The notes under the pieces: model-generated | The model's database searches: none | Seen by the model: only the letters and a program-made list of their open reading frames with translations | Told to the model about the DNA's origin: nothing | NCBI GenBank assembly: GCA_030149205.1 | Contig: JASBSB010000007.1 | Span: 186,001 to 250,000 of the forward strand | From: Candidatus Heimdallarchaeota archaeon | GTDB taxonomy: Archaea; Asgardarchaeota; Heimdallarchaeia; Heimdallarchaeales; Kariarchaeaceae | Direction of reading: 5' to 3' | DNA length: 64,000 nt | In this document: piece after piece, positions 8,908 to 16,605 of the stretch | Layout: each line of letters opens with the position of its first letter | Position numbering within the stretch: position 1 is the first letter of the stretch | Translations under genes and position numbers: made by a program

Positions 8908-9216
8908 ATGAATTCCAAAGATAAAAGTGTTGAAATGGCAGCTGAAATTTTATTGGACGGAGGAAAACTACTGCGTGATAGCTGCCCAATTTGTAGAATG
9001 CCAATCTTTGAAAGAAAAGATCACGTCTTATATTGTACGACCTGTAATCGAGAATTAGTAAGAGAAAATAAAGAACCATCTCAAGAGGTAGAACCTTCTT
9101 CCAATCCTATTCAAGAAAAGATTAACTCACTTTCTGAACAGCTGCGGAAAGAACAAGACCCACAAAAAATAATTGAGTATGCCAACTTAATAAAAACTTT
9201 ACAGGAACTACTTTAA
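8908..9216 (+). CDS. Autoantigen p27 / UPF0148 family zinc-ribbon protein
   Basis: The 102-residue protein resembles the archaeal UPF0148 family related to the human Sjogren/scleroderma autoantigen p27 (ZNRD2). The N-terminal helix MAAEILLDGGKLLRDSCP leads into a zinc ribbon made of CPICRMPIF and CTTCNREL. A hydrophilic, helical tail follows. The biochemical role of the family is not established. It is on the plus strand, 66 bp before hef, and could share its transcript. Confidence 0.87.
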   Translation: MNSKDKSVEMAAEILLDGGKLLRDSCPICRMPIFERKDHVLYCTTCNRELVRENKEPSQEVEPSSNPIQEKINSLSEQLRKEQDPQKIIEYANLIKTLQELL

Positions 9217-9281
9217 CTGTAAATTTTATGAAAGATACTTATATAGTCACATGACCATTAAGATTTAGAAGAGGAAAGTCA

Positions 9282-11591
9282 ATGAGTAAGAACTTCTTAA
9301 ACCATCCTCGGATAAAACCTGACAAGGTTGAGGCAAGATTATATCAACAGTTATTGTTTGGTGCAGCAGTGAAAGAGAACATTTTGTTAGTTCTTCCAAC
9401 TGGATTAGGGAAAACTGTAATTGTAGTTATGTTGTTTGCTTATTTTTTGGATAAATACCCTGATATGAAGTTGGTTATGACTGCTCCAACACGTCCATTA
9501 ATTGAACAACATGTACAAACAATGGAGTCAATGCTGCAAGTTGATCCTGAGTTTATCATCTCCCTTTCAGGGACTATTCCTCCTCCTCAAAGAAAAGGAC
9601 TGTGGAAGAAGGGGAAGATCTTAATTACAACTCCCCAAACATTAAGAAATGATATTATCTCAAACACATGCGATTTAAAATCAATTAGCTTTCTCTGCAT
9701 TGATGAAGCTCATCGATTAGTTGGTGAGGATAGCACAGTGTTGATTGCAGAGCAATATCGAAATTTAAACCCTGGGGGTAAATTAGTAGGTATTACTGCC
9801 TCTCCAGGATCGAAGGAAAAGATCCTAGAAATAATCAAACATTTGGGTGCTACAAATGTTGAGTTTATGAATGAGGATGATCATACAGTTAAGCCCTATG
9901 TTCATGAGACAAAGGAAGACAAGGTAATTGTTCACCTTCCAGAAGATTTTGAATTTATCTTTAAAAATCTAAAAGCGTTGTTTAATGAAATGATGAAGGT
10001 GTTAATCGAAACTGATGTCATCAAATCAAAGAATTCTATAACAAAAACTAAGCTAATCGCACTTACTAAGGAGCTCAATAAAGAGAGAGGAAGATTGGAA
10101 GATGATGAATTCTTTGCTGCAATGAGCGCAGTCGGGCATGCTCTTCGGATCTCACATGCGCTTGAAGTGTTGGAAACTCAGGGAGTACCAAACCTCTATA
10201 AATATTTCGAGAAACAGAAAAGGGAGTATCAAACAAGCAAAAAGAACTCTCTCAGAAAATTTATGAATCTTCCTCATATGCCAGAAGTCATAGATCATAC
10301 TCGACAACTTTTTGAATCAGGAGTTGTTCACCCAAAGTTAGATGTTTTAATTCAGTTGGTTGAGAAAGAATTTGCTAAGGAAGTTTCAAGCAAAGTTTTA
10401 GTTTTCACAAATTATAGAGATACAGCGAAATTACTATCTGATTATTTGAATAAAATAGAAATTGTTAATTCACAGTGGTTCGTAGGACAAAAATCATCAT
10501 CATTGGACCAAGGTTTAAAACAAAGGGAACAAGTTGAAATTCTAAATAGATTTAAAACAGGTGATATCAATGTCCTTGTAAGTACTTCTGTTGGAGAGGA
10601 GGGTCTAGATGTTTCACAATGTGATTTGGTCATTTTTTATGATATAGTTCCTTCTGCAACTCGATTAATACAAAGAACAGGTAGAACTGGAAGAGCAAGA
10701 AAAGGAAGGGTCATATTTTTGATCGCAAAAGGAACCAGAGATGAAGGTTATTATTACGCATCACAAAATAACAGAGAAAGGTTGAAAAACGAAATAGAAG
10801 AAGTTAAATCAGAACTTAATTCTTCAAAGCAGACCGGTTTAACCAATTTTTTTGAAAACCAAGGGGAAAACAAAGATTTCCCCAGTAAAAATGAGGTAAT
10901 CCAAGATGGTGATTCTTCTTCAAAAGAATCTAATAGTTCACCTATGATTATTATGGATTTAAGAGAGAAAGGTTCTTCAGTTGTGAGACATTTGTTGAAT
11001 CAAGAGATCAACCTAAATGTACAACAGTTAGATGTTGCAGATTATATTCTTTCTAAGAGGGTTGCTGTTGAGAGAAAAACAGTGGAGGACTTTACTTCAA
11101 CTTTGATTCGTGAAGATTTGTTTCCACAACTTTTAAAACTTAAACAGTCATTTTCTAAGCCAATTTTAGTGATTGAAGGTTCTAATCTATACTCAAGTAC
11201 TCTCTCTCAGAACTCAATCAGAGGGACAATTTCATCTATACTTGTAGATTTAGGGATTCCGATTCTGTTCACAGAAAATGAGGAAGAAACTGCATTATAT
11301 TTAGAAAGAATCGCTAAAAGAGAGCAGAAGAGGGAAAACCGTACCCCCAGAATAAAATCCACCAAAGGTTCAAACTCAATGAAAGAGGAACAGCTGAAAA
11401 TGATTTCCAGTATTTCTCACATTAATCTCAAAACTGCAGAAAATCTGTTAAATGAATTTTTAACATTGAGGAACATTGCCAATCAAAATCAGGATGAACT
11501 GAGAAAGGTCAGAGGAATTGGTAAAAAGCTTGCTAATGATATTGAGTTATTATTTACAACTCCCTTTGATGAATCAGGTGAATCCCTTTAA
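9282..11591 (+). CDS. hef: Hef: fused DEAH helicase and XPF-type nuclease
   Basis: A 769-residue archaeal Hef protein, related to eukaryotic FANCM and XPF, acting on stalled replication forks and branched DNA. The N-terminal SF2 helicase has Walker A (LPTGLGKTV, about residue 40), the DEAH box (IDEAHRLV), the TASPG motif III and the QRTGRTGR motif VI. After a linker at about 510-545 comes the ERCC4 nuclease domain with VERKTVEDF, giving the ERK signature of active XPF nucleases. The C-terminus carries tandem HhH motifs (KVRGIGKKLAND). Helicase and nuclease motifs are both intact. It converges with the uL5 gene, overlapping by 4 bp. Confidence 0.96.
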   Translation: MSKNFLNHPRIKPDKVEARLYQQLLFGAAVKENILLVLPTGLGKTVIVVMLFAYFLDKYPDMKLVMTAPTRPLIEQHVQTMESMLQVDPEFIISLSGTIPPPQRKGLWKKGKILITTPQTLRNDIISNTCDLKSISFLCIDEAHRLVGEDSTVLIAEQYRNLNPGGKLVGITASPGSKEKILEIIKHLGATNVEFMNEDDHTVKPYVHETKEDKVIVHLPEDFEFIFKNLKALFNEMMKVLIETDVIKSKNSITKTKLIALTKELNKERGRLEDDEFFAAMSAVGHALRISHALEVLETQGVPNLYKYFEKQKREYQTSKKNSLRKFMNLPHMPEVIDHTRQLFESGVVHPKLDVLIQLVEKEFAKEVSSKVLVFTNYRDTAKLLSDYLNKIEIVNSQWFVGQKSSSLDQGLKQREQVEILNRFKTGDINVLVSTSVGEEGLDVSQCDLVIFYDIVPSATRLIQRTGRTGRARKGRVIFLIAKGTRDEGYYYASQNNRERLKNEIEEVKSELNSSKQTGLTNFFENQGENKDFPSKNEVIQDGDSSSKESNSSPMIIMDLREKGSSVVRHLLNQEINLNVQQLDVADYILSKRVAVERKTVEDFTSTLIREDLFPQLLKLKQSFSKPILVIEGSNLYSSTLSQNSIRGTISSILVDLGIPILFTENEEETALYLERIAKREQKRENRTPRIKSTKGSNSMKEEQLKMISSISHINLKTAENLLNEFLTLRNIANQNQDELRKVRGIGKKLANDIELLFTTPFDESGESL

Positions 11592-12136
11592 ATTAAGGTT
11601 AAATTATAATTTTTAATAAGGAAGGCCATAGTCTCATCCTTAGATAAGAACTGCTTTTTGGGAATTTTATTTCTTTTAATTGATCTATCTTTAACTCTGT
11701 ATCCAGCTCTTTTCATTTGTACTATTACGTCAAATCCATAGATACCCACATTCGGATCATAGTTCATACCTGGTATATCGATATGTTCACTAACTCCGAA
11801 CGCAAAGTTTCCCTGATCATCAATAGAACTCGATTTTAATTTGTATTCATTTGCATGGAAAAGTTTCATAAGCAGCTCATAAGCTTTTTCTCCTCTTACA
11901 GTAATTTTAGCTCCTACTGCTTGCCCTCTCCTAATGTTCCATTTTTTCCATGTTTGTTTTGAATATGTATCTACAGGTGTTTGACCACAAAGCTCACTCA
12001 ACACAGCTTTACCTCTGTTGAGTGGTTCTCCAGCCATTCCTAAACTTAGATTTAACTTAATTGAATTAATTTTTGGTCTGAACATGGGCTGTTCTTCCCA
12101 ATTTTTGTATATTTTATTTAGTTCTTCTTCATTCAT
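11588..12136 (-). CDS. rpl5: Ribosomal protein uL5
   Basis: A 182-residue 5S-rRNA-binding protein of the large subunit. Family segments include KLNLSLGMAGEPLNRGKAVL, ELCGQTPV, the RRGQAVGAKITVRG stretch and FGVSEHIDIPGMNYDP with GIYGFDV. Length and order agree with archaeal uL5. It is the last gene of this minus-strand ribosomal operon, 2 bp after eS4. In most archaea uS14 follows, but here the convergent hef gene follows instead. Confidence 0.96.
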   Translation of the reverse strand: MNEEELNKIYKNWEEQPMFRPKINSIKLNLSLGMAGEPLNRGKAVLSELCGQTPVDTYSKQTWKKWNIRRGQAVGAKITVRGEKAYELLMKLFHANEYKLKSSSIDDQGNFAFGVSEHIDIPGMNYDPNVGIYGFDVIVQMKRAGYRVKDRSIKRNKIPKKQFLSKDETMAFLIKNYNLTLI

Positions 12137-12138
12137 TT

Positions 12139-12879
12139 TTATGCCACCAACGTTATCGCAGGAGTATCTTCACCAATTATGAAAACATAATGAAGTGATG
12201 TTGAAAAGCTTTCCTCCTCTTTTGTTGAGAAAGTGACTTCAGATGCATTTGGACCAAATCTTTTGTTAATCTCAATAATGCTTCCCATTTTGCCTTGATG
12301 ATGCCCCTCTGTAACCATTGCTAAGGAAGATTCTTCAAATTTGTAAATTTCTTTAATCTCCTGAGATGGTATTTCAATTAGAAGGGATCCATTAACTTTT
12401 ATGTCTTTTAGCCTTTTATCACCATTTTCTAATAAAACATTTCTTCCATCATGTAACGAAATCTGAGTTTTATTGTTTCGAAGGTTGCGTTTTCCGACAA
12501 CTTTACATAGCTTTGTAGAAGCTTCATCCAATGGGATTTCAAATGCTCTTAGCTTTCCAGATTTATGGTACTGAATTCTGTAATATTTATCAGTTCCTTT
12601 TAGATGAACAACATCCATATGTCCAACAGGAAATGCTAGATCTTTTCTTATTCTTCCATCCACTTCTACTCTCTCATTAGTAAGAATGTATTTTACCTCT
12701 CTTTTCGACTCAGCTACACCTAAAACATCTCTTAAAAGAACTATGAGTGGCATACCCTGGCTCTTTGAGTGCGGTCCAGGTCTGATTTTAGTTACAAATT
12801 TTGAACCTTTTCTGCTAATTGGCCAAACCTTGGGTGATGCAGGTCTTTTTAGATGTCTTTTTCCACCAGTCTTTGTCAT
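12139..12879 (-). CDS. rps4e: Ribosomal protein eS4
   Basis: A 246-residue small-subunit protein of the archaea/eukaryote-specific eS4 family. It starts with the typical TGGKRHLKRPASPKVWPISRK. It then has an S4-type RNA-binding region (LGVAESKREVKYILTNERV) and a central RS4NT/KOW region (EGHHQGKMGSIIEI). Its ATG overlaps the uL24 stop codon by 4 bp, and uL5 follows after 2 bp, so translation is probably coupled. Confidence 0.96.
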   Translation of the reverse strand: MTKTGGKRHLKRPASPKVWPISRKGSKFVTKIRPGPHSKSQGMPLIVLLRDVLGVAESKREVKYILTNERVEVDGRIRKDLAFPVGHMDVVHLKGTDKYYRIQYHKSGKLRAFEIPLDEASTKLCKVVGKRNLRNNKTQISLHDGRNVLLENGDKRLKDIKVNGSLLIEIPSQEIKEIYKFEESSLAMVTEGHHQGKMGSIIEINKRFGPNASEVTFSTKEEESFSTSLHYVFIIGEDTPAITLVA

Positions 12880-13451
12880 TCTTTTTCTACCTCCTCATTT
12901 TCTGAGCTGTGTTCTGATTCAACGACCTCATCGTCATCATCTTCAACAACCTCTTCGTCATCAGTTTCTTCATCTTCAACAAACTCATCTTCTTCTGCGT
13001 TTTCTTCATCTAATTCTGCTTCATCAAAATCAATAACATCTTCTTCTTCAACAATAGAATCAAAATCAATTTTTGCTTCTTCATCTTTGGTTCTTCTGTT
13101 AATCAATCCTACTCTAAATCTGTCCCTTGATTTATGAATTTTTGTAATTATAAGGTTTGAAGGATGAAAGAAAATTGGGACAGGATCTTTATTGGTCTTG
13201 TTTCTTGTAAGCTTTTCAATTACGACATATCTGTCTTGAGGTTCGACTCGAACCACCTTAGCTTTTTTACCCTTATGTTCTCCTCTGACAATTAGCACTT
13301 CGTCCTTTGGTCTGACAGGAAGAGATCGAAATCCTCTCTCCTCTTTTAATTCCTTGGAAAGATGAACTGATACGAGCTTATGAGATTCATTCAAAGGGAT
13401 GTTGAATTCATACTTTCTTTGTTTTTTTGGTTTTTTACTCTTTGGTCTCAC
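12876..13451 (-). CDS. rpl24: Ribosomal protein uL24 with long acidic tail
   Basis: The 191-residue protein has the uL24 core of archaea: a basic N-terminus, the KOW motif VRGEHKGKKAKVVRVEP and the FHPSNLIITKI segment. The core ends near residue 115-120, as in other archaea. About 70 further residues are almost entirely Glu and Asp (for example DDDDEVVESEH), giving a strongly acidic C-terminal tail that uL24 normally lacks. The start is GTG, 5 bp after the uL14 stop. Confidence 0.93.
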   Translation of the reverse strand: MRPKSKKPKKQRKYEFNIPLNESHKLVSVHLSKELKEERGFRSLPVRPKDEVLIVRGEHKGKKAKVVRVEPQDRYVVIEKLTRNKTNKDPVPIFFHPSNLIITKIHKSRDRFRVGLINRRTKDEEAKIDFDSIVEEEDVIDFDEAELDEENAEEDEFVEDEETDDEEVVEDDDDEVVESEHSSENEEVEKE

Positions 13452-13456
13452 TTAAT

Positions 13457-13873
13457 TTACACCACCATACTTGCAATACTTCCAATTCTTGGCCATCTTC
13501 CGACAGCCTCCCTTGCGATTGGTCCTTTTGCTTCTGTACCCTTTGGGTCACCCTGTGGATTTACAACTATCACAGCGTTATCTTCAAATCTGATTACCTC
13601 TCCATTCTCCCTAGTATAAGGTCTCTTTTGTCTAACCACAATACATGGGAATATAGACCTCCTCATACTTTGAGATCCTTTCTTTACAGAGGCAATAACC
13701 ATATCACCAACTGTGGCTCTTGGATATCTGTTCAGTCTTCCTTTGTATCCATGGACAGCAATAACCTGAACAATTTTTGCTCCAGAATTATCTGCAACTT
13801 TAATTTTAGTTCCAACTTGTATCCCGTTGCTTGTTCTTACTCTTGGTGTTCCAGCAGTTTTTCTCTTTGCCAT
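13457..13873 (-). CDS. rpl14: Ribosomal protein uL14
   Basis: A 138-residue large-subunit protein. The N-terminal GTKIKVADNSGAKIVQVI and the PRATVGDMVIASVKKG segment are the hallmark motifs of uL14. The C-terminal part has FEDNAVIVVNPQGDPKGTEAKGPI, again typical. It binds 23S rRNA near the site used by aIF6, whose gene is also in this window. It lies between uS17 (5 bp) and uL24 (5 bp) in the conserved order. Confidence 0.97.
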   Translation of the reverse strand: MAKRKTAGTPRVRTSNGIQVGTKIKVADNSGAKIVQVIAVHGYKGRLNRYPRATVGDMVIASVKKGSQSMRRSIFPCIVVRQKRPYTRENGEVIRFEDNAVIVVNPQGDPKGTEAKGPIAREAVGRWPRIGSIASMVV

Positions 13874-13878
13874 TCATT

Positions 13879-14208
13879 TCACCTCTTCTCAATAACAACA
13901 AAAGACTTACTCTTTGAGATAGGTCTTGATTCCATAGCTCTAACAGTATCACCAATTTTTAGTTCCAAACAGCTTGGTGCATGTGCAGAGATAACTCCTT
14001 TTCTTCTTTCATACCTATCATACTTTTTCACTAGATTCAAGAAATCTCTTTGAATGACAACAGTGTTATTCATTTTATCGGAGACTACTTTTCCTTCGAA
14101 AATTCTTCCTCTTAACCTGATTGTACCATGAAACGGACAATGTCTATCATCACAGGTTTTTTCAGGGGCAGGTACATCTATTCCAATGTTTCTAATTCTT
14201 CCCGTCAT
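13879..14208 (-). CDS. rps17: Ribosomal protein uS17
   Basis: A 109-residue small-subunit protein of the archaeal/eukaryotic uS17 type. It contains CDDRHCPFHGTIRLRGRIFEG, the strand KMNNTVVIQRDF, YDRYERRKGVISAHAPSC and IGDTVRAMESRPISKSKSF, all typical of this family. A 240-bp gap separates it from rnp1 upstream, and a TATA-like element lies in the gap. It may therefore have its own promoter as well as read-through from uS3. Confidence 0.96.
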   Translation of the reverse strand: MTGRIRNIGIDVPAPEKTCDDRHCPFHGTIRLRGRIFEGKVVSDKMNNTVVIQRDFLNLVKKYDRYERRKGVISAHAPSCLELKIGDTVRAMESRPISKSKSFVVIEKR

Positions 14209-14251
14209 ATTACAGACCTACGTTGAATTTAAGCCTCAAAGTCTAGTCTAT

Positions 14252-14261
14252 TTTTATAAAA
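14252..14261 (-). promoter_or_regulatory. Putative internal promoter (TATA box) before uS17
   Basis: The palindromic TTTTATAAAA lies about 50 bp upstream of the uS17 start codon. Transcription would then begin near 14230, leaving a leader of about 20 nt. This could restart transcription inside the ribosomal operon after the unusual gap. Inference from sequence only. Confidence 0.4.
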
Positions 14262-14448
14262 TTGATAACCCTATCACTTTCAATAGAGGCAAATTGATCA
14301 GATCCTGATATCTGTACAGGCTATCAATGAGATTTCAGGTGAGAGCTAGACTTTTACCTTAATCTAATATCAAAGTTTCTTATTTATTTAAAAAAGTCCT
14401 GTTGCATATCAGGTAATTACAATATGGATGTCTGATTCTAAACGCGTG

Positions 14449-14736
14449 TTACCAGGTTTTAATTTTTCTATTTCTTCTATCCTTTGCCTTTCCTTTTAGA
14501 TACGTTCCACTTATTACAAATTGATAGTTTTCTATCCTGTATTTACCCTCTTTTTCTTTTTGAGCAATTATTAATTTTCCATTTTGAGTTTTTAATACAA
14601 AGACGTTTTTCAAATCTAAAATAATTTTAAATTTTTGTCCAATTTGTTGAGTACTAAGTGATTTTGATTCAATGACTGTAAGGTTTTTTCCACTCAAATC
14701 TTTTGAAATAAGCTTTTTAATTATTTTCAAGTTCAT
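14449..14736 (-). CDS. rnp1: RNase P protein component 1 (Rpp29/Rnp1)
   Basis: A 95-residue subunit of archaeal RNase P, homologous to eukaryotic Rpp29/Pop4, assisting the RNase P RNA in tRNA 5' maturation. The Sm-like barrel sequence includes IGQKFKIILDLKNVF and ends with the typical GTYLKGKAKDRRNRK basic stretch. It overlaps the end of the uL29 gene by 20 bp, matching the conserved archaeal order uS3-uL29-rnp1-uS17. The start codon choice (14736) depends on that overlap; an internal start would shorten conserved sequence. Confidence 0.9.
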   Translation of the reverse strand: MNLKIIKKLISKDLSGKNLTVIESKSLSTQQIGQKFKIILDLKNVFVLKTQNGKLIIAQKEKEGKYRIENYQFVISGTYLKGKAKDRRNRKIKTW

Positions 14737-14926
14737 GTTTTATGGTAAGTAAAGCTGCAATTTCTTTCTTTAATTCTCTTGGTTTGGTAGGATCACCAAT
14801 AGATCCTCCAGAGGACAATTGTGCTCTGACATCCATTAACTCTTTTCTAGCTGCGATTAATCTGGACTCTAATTTATCTGGATTTTCTCTGAAATCCTTC
14901 TTTTTGCTAACTTTCATCTTCATCAC
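14717..14926 (-). CDS. rpl29: Ribosomal protein uL29
   Basis: A 69-residue, two-helix large-subunit protein. The sequence KLESRLIAARKELMDVRAQL and IGDPTKPRELKKEIA fits uL29, where the loop ending in the NPxxxRxxRRxIARxxT-like helix is conserved. The start overlaps the uS3 stop codon by 20 bp, and rnp1 starts inside its 3' end. Several Met codons (MMKMK) leave the exact start open; ATG 14926 or 14917 both work. The protein sits by the exit tunnel, where SRP docks. Confidence 0.92.
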   Translation of the reverse strand: MMKMKVSKKKDFRENPDKLESRLIAARKELMDVRAQLSSGGSIGDPTKPRELKKEIAALLTIKHELENN

Positions 14927-15711
14927 CTAAATTGATTGTTTCACCAAGCTCTTCATCCTCAATCTCTAATGCTTCTTCAGGGATTTCTTCCAATGTTTCT
15001 AGTTCATCAAAGCTATCAGAGAGATCTTTTGTGAATTCATCATCTTCTTCTTCAAAATGATCATTTGTTTCATCAGTTATAATCTCTTTTGATTTGTGCG
15101 TTGGTTCTTCGATTATATCAACATGATCAGGAAGGACGGAATTTGGCATCATAATTAAAACTGAGATTCCGAGGATTCCTCTTTTAATTTTTGCAACAGC
15201 ATAACCCTTTCTAACGAATTTTCTCTTTGGATCACCAGTTTTTGCAATGAATCCATCTCTAAATTTTTCTACTCTTGCTCTTTGAGAAGTTATTTTTCCT
15301 GCAACTATAATTTCAACCCCAAGGGCACCCTTTGCCATTATTCTTCTGACTGTTCCATAAGCAGTTCTTCGGAAGTGTCTGCCTCTTTGTAATGAGGATG
15401 CTAATCTAACTGCCATTACATCAGGATTTAAGTCTGGATCATCAAGCTGATCCACCTCTATTTGCACATCCTCAGAATTAAGAATGTTTTTTACATCCTC
15501 AGAAATTTTCTTTATTGTTTTTCCTTTCTTTCCTATGGCATATCCTACCCTACCCACTTTCAACGTTATTCTTGTACCAGTGGGAGCTTGTTGGTAATCC
15601 ATGTCTCCGAATTCAGCCTGCTCTAATTCATTTTTTAAATACTCTTTGAGCAGGATTTCCTTTACCTTTCCTTCAGTTATCTTTTTTACTATTGGTGGCA
15701 GTAAGCATCAT
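14907..15711 (-). CDS. rps3: Ribosomal protein uS3, apparent +1 frameshift near the N-terminus
   Basis: From ATG 15602 the frame encodes 231 residues with the KH domain (RVGYAIGKKGKTIKKI), RGRHFRRTAYGTVRRIMAKG and the GKITSQRARVEKF region, all uS3. The conserved N-terminal part continues upstream of 15602 in the same frame (EGKVKEILLKEYLKNELEQ). It meets an in-frame stop with no ATG, GTG or TTG on the way. An ATG ATG pair at 15706-15711 opens a different frame and would join exactly if one A of the six-A run (15682-15687) were skipped. A TATA box 28 bp upstream supports a start at 15711. The C-terminal 60 residues are an unusual acidic tail. Most likely a sequence error in the A-run, but a real frameshift is not excluded. 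Confidence 0.85.
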
Positions 15712-15734
15712 TCCTCTTTATTTGCTTTGAACCA

Positions 15735-15744
15735 GATATATAAC
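15735..15744 (-). promoter_or_regulatory. Promoter (TATA box) of the uS3 ribosomal operon
   Basis: GTTATATATC on the minus strand is a near-consensus archaeal TATA box. Its centre lies 28 bp before the ATG pair at 15711. This spacing places the transcription start at or next to the start codon, so the operon mRNA is probably leaderless. No uL22 gene lies upstream, so the operon starts here. Confidence 0.6.
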
Positions 15745-15867
15745 AGTCTATTAAAAGAATTAAGATGGTGAGCGCGTAAAGTTTGAGGAATTAACGTTCT
15801 TTTTTCATTTTCATTGAACCCACTCTCATGTTCCGAATTTATAAAACAAAATTAGTAATAATATATA

Positions 15868-16389
15868 ATGAGTGTTTTCACAGAAGAGACTTTGGTTCAA
15901 ACATTGGTCTCAGAAGAATCCTTTGGTATTGCTTTATTTTCAATGGAGGATGAGGGTCCTAAAGTCCTATATACAGACTTAGAATTACATTCATTTTTAG
16001 CATCAAGTCTATCTGATGAACCACTTGGTGATATTCTTGAGAAAATTGCAATTCACACCATTGTTTTAATCGGTCAAGGTCACGTGTATCCCGAAGGTGT
16101 TTTTGAGATTCCAGCTGGAAAATTAAACATCAAGTCTGTTTTGGTTTCATTTAAGTTACAAAATCTCACAGCAAAAGATCCACGTTTACGATTGGGATAT
16201 TTCCAATTAGCGATCTTTCTACCAATACCAATCCTTAAACTCCTTCCATCGACCATAAATTATGAGAAAGAGCTCTTAGGGCTACTTAAGTCCTTCACGA
16301 CCAATCAGAATTTTTCATCATCAAATTTTATGACATTAAAACAGGAAATTTCAAATGTATTTAACTTTTTAATTGGAAGAGTCTATTGA
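15868..16389 (+). CDS. Hypothetical protein, possibly longin-like
   Basis: This 173-residue protein is not recognised with certainty. It begins with an alpha/beta region (SFGIALFSMEDEGPKVLYTDLEL), then strands around GVFEIPAGKLNIKSVLVSFKLQN. The C-terminus is helical. The opening pattern (Gly-Ile, a strand, Gly-Pro, another strand, Leu) recalls longin or profilin-like domains, which are abundant in Asgard archaea, and is weakly similar to the protein at 40432-41091. No signal peptide or membrane helix. The gene is divergent from the uS3 operon, and AT-rich TATA-like sequence lies directly before its ATG. Confidence 0.55.
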   Translation: MSVFTEETLVQTLVSEESFGIALFSMEDEGPKVLYTDLELHSFLASSLSDEPLGDILEKIAIHTIVLIGQGHVYPEGVFEIPAGKLNIKSVLVSFKLQNLTAKDPRLRLGYFQLAIFLPIPILKLLPSTINYEKELLGLLKSFTTNQNFSSSNFMTLKQEISNVFNFLIGRVY

Positions 16390-16518
16390 ATTTATATTAT
16401 CTTAGTGTAGCTAACATAGCGGATTTATTTTCAATTTTGCATCTTTGAGCATCCTATCAAATATTACCTACATTCAATTAAAATTAATTGGACTATTGTC
16501 TTTTATTTTTAAATTTTT

Positions 16519-16556
16519 ACGCGTCAAAAAAATAGTAACTATCGCGTAATATTAAA
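16519..16556 (+). promoter_or_regulatory. Thermosome promoter with possible CGCG operator pair
   Basis: TAATATTAAAAG (about 16547-16558) is a good TATA-box candidate for the thermosome gene. Two CGCG-containing elements, ACGCGT (16519-16524) and TCGCGT (16542-16547), lie just upstream; CG-rich words are rare in this AT-rich DNA. They could be the binding site of a heat-response regulator. The start codon is preceded by a GGAGTGA ribosome-binding site. Inference only. Confidence 0.35.
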
Positions 16557-16605
16557 AGAATAACTCCCCCTCAAAATTAGATACAATTCACTGGAGTGAA
16601 AACGA

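Noticed and set aside
13427..14053. 208-codon plus-strand frame opposite uL14 and uS17
   Set aside because: The minus-strand proteins are unmistakable ribosomal proteins; the plus frame is their shadow.
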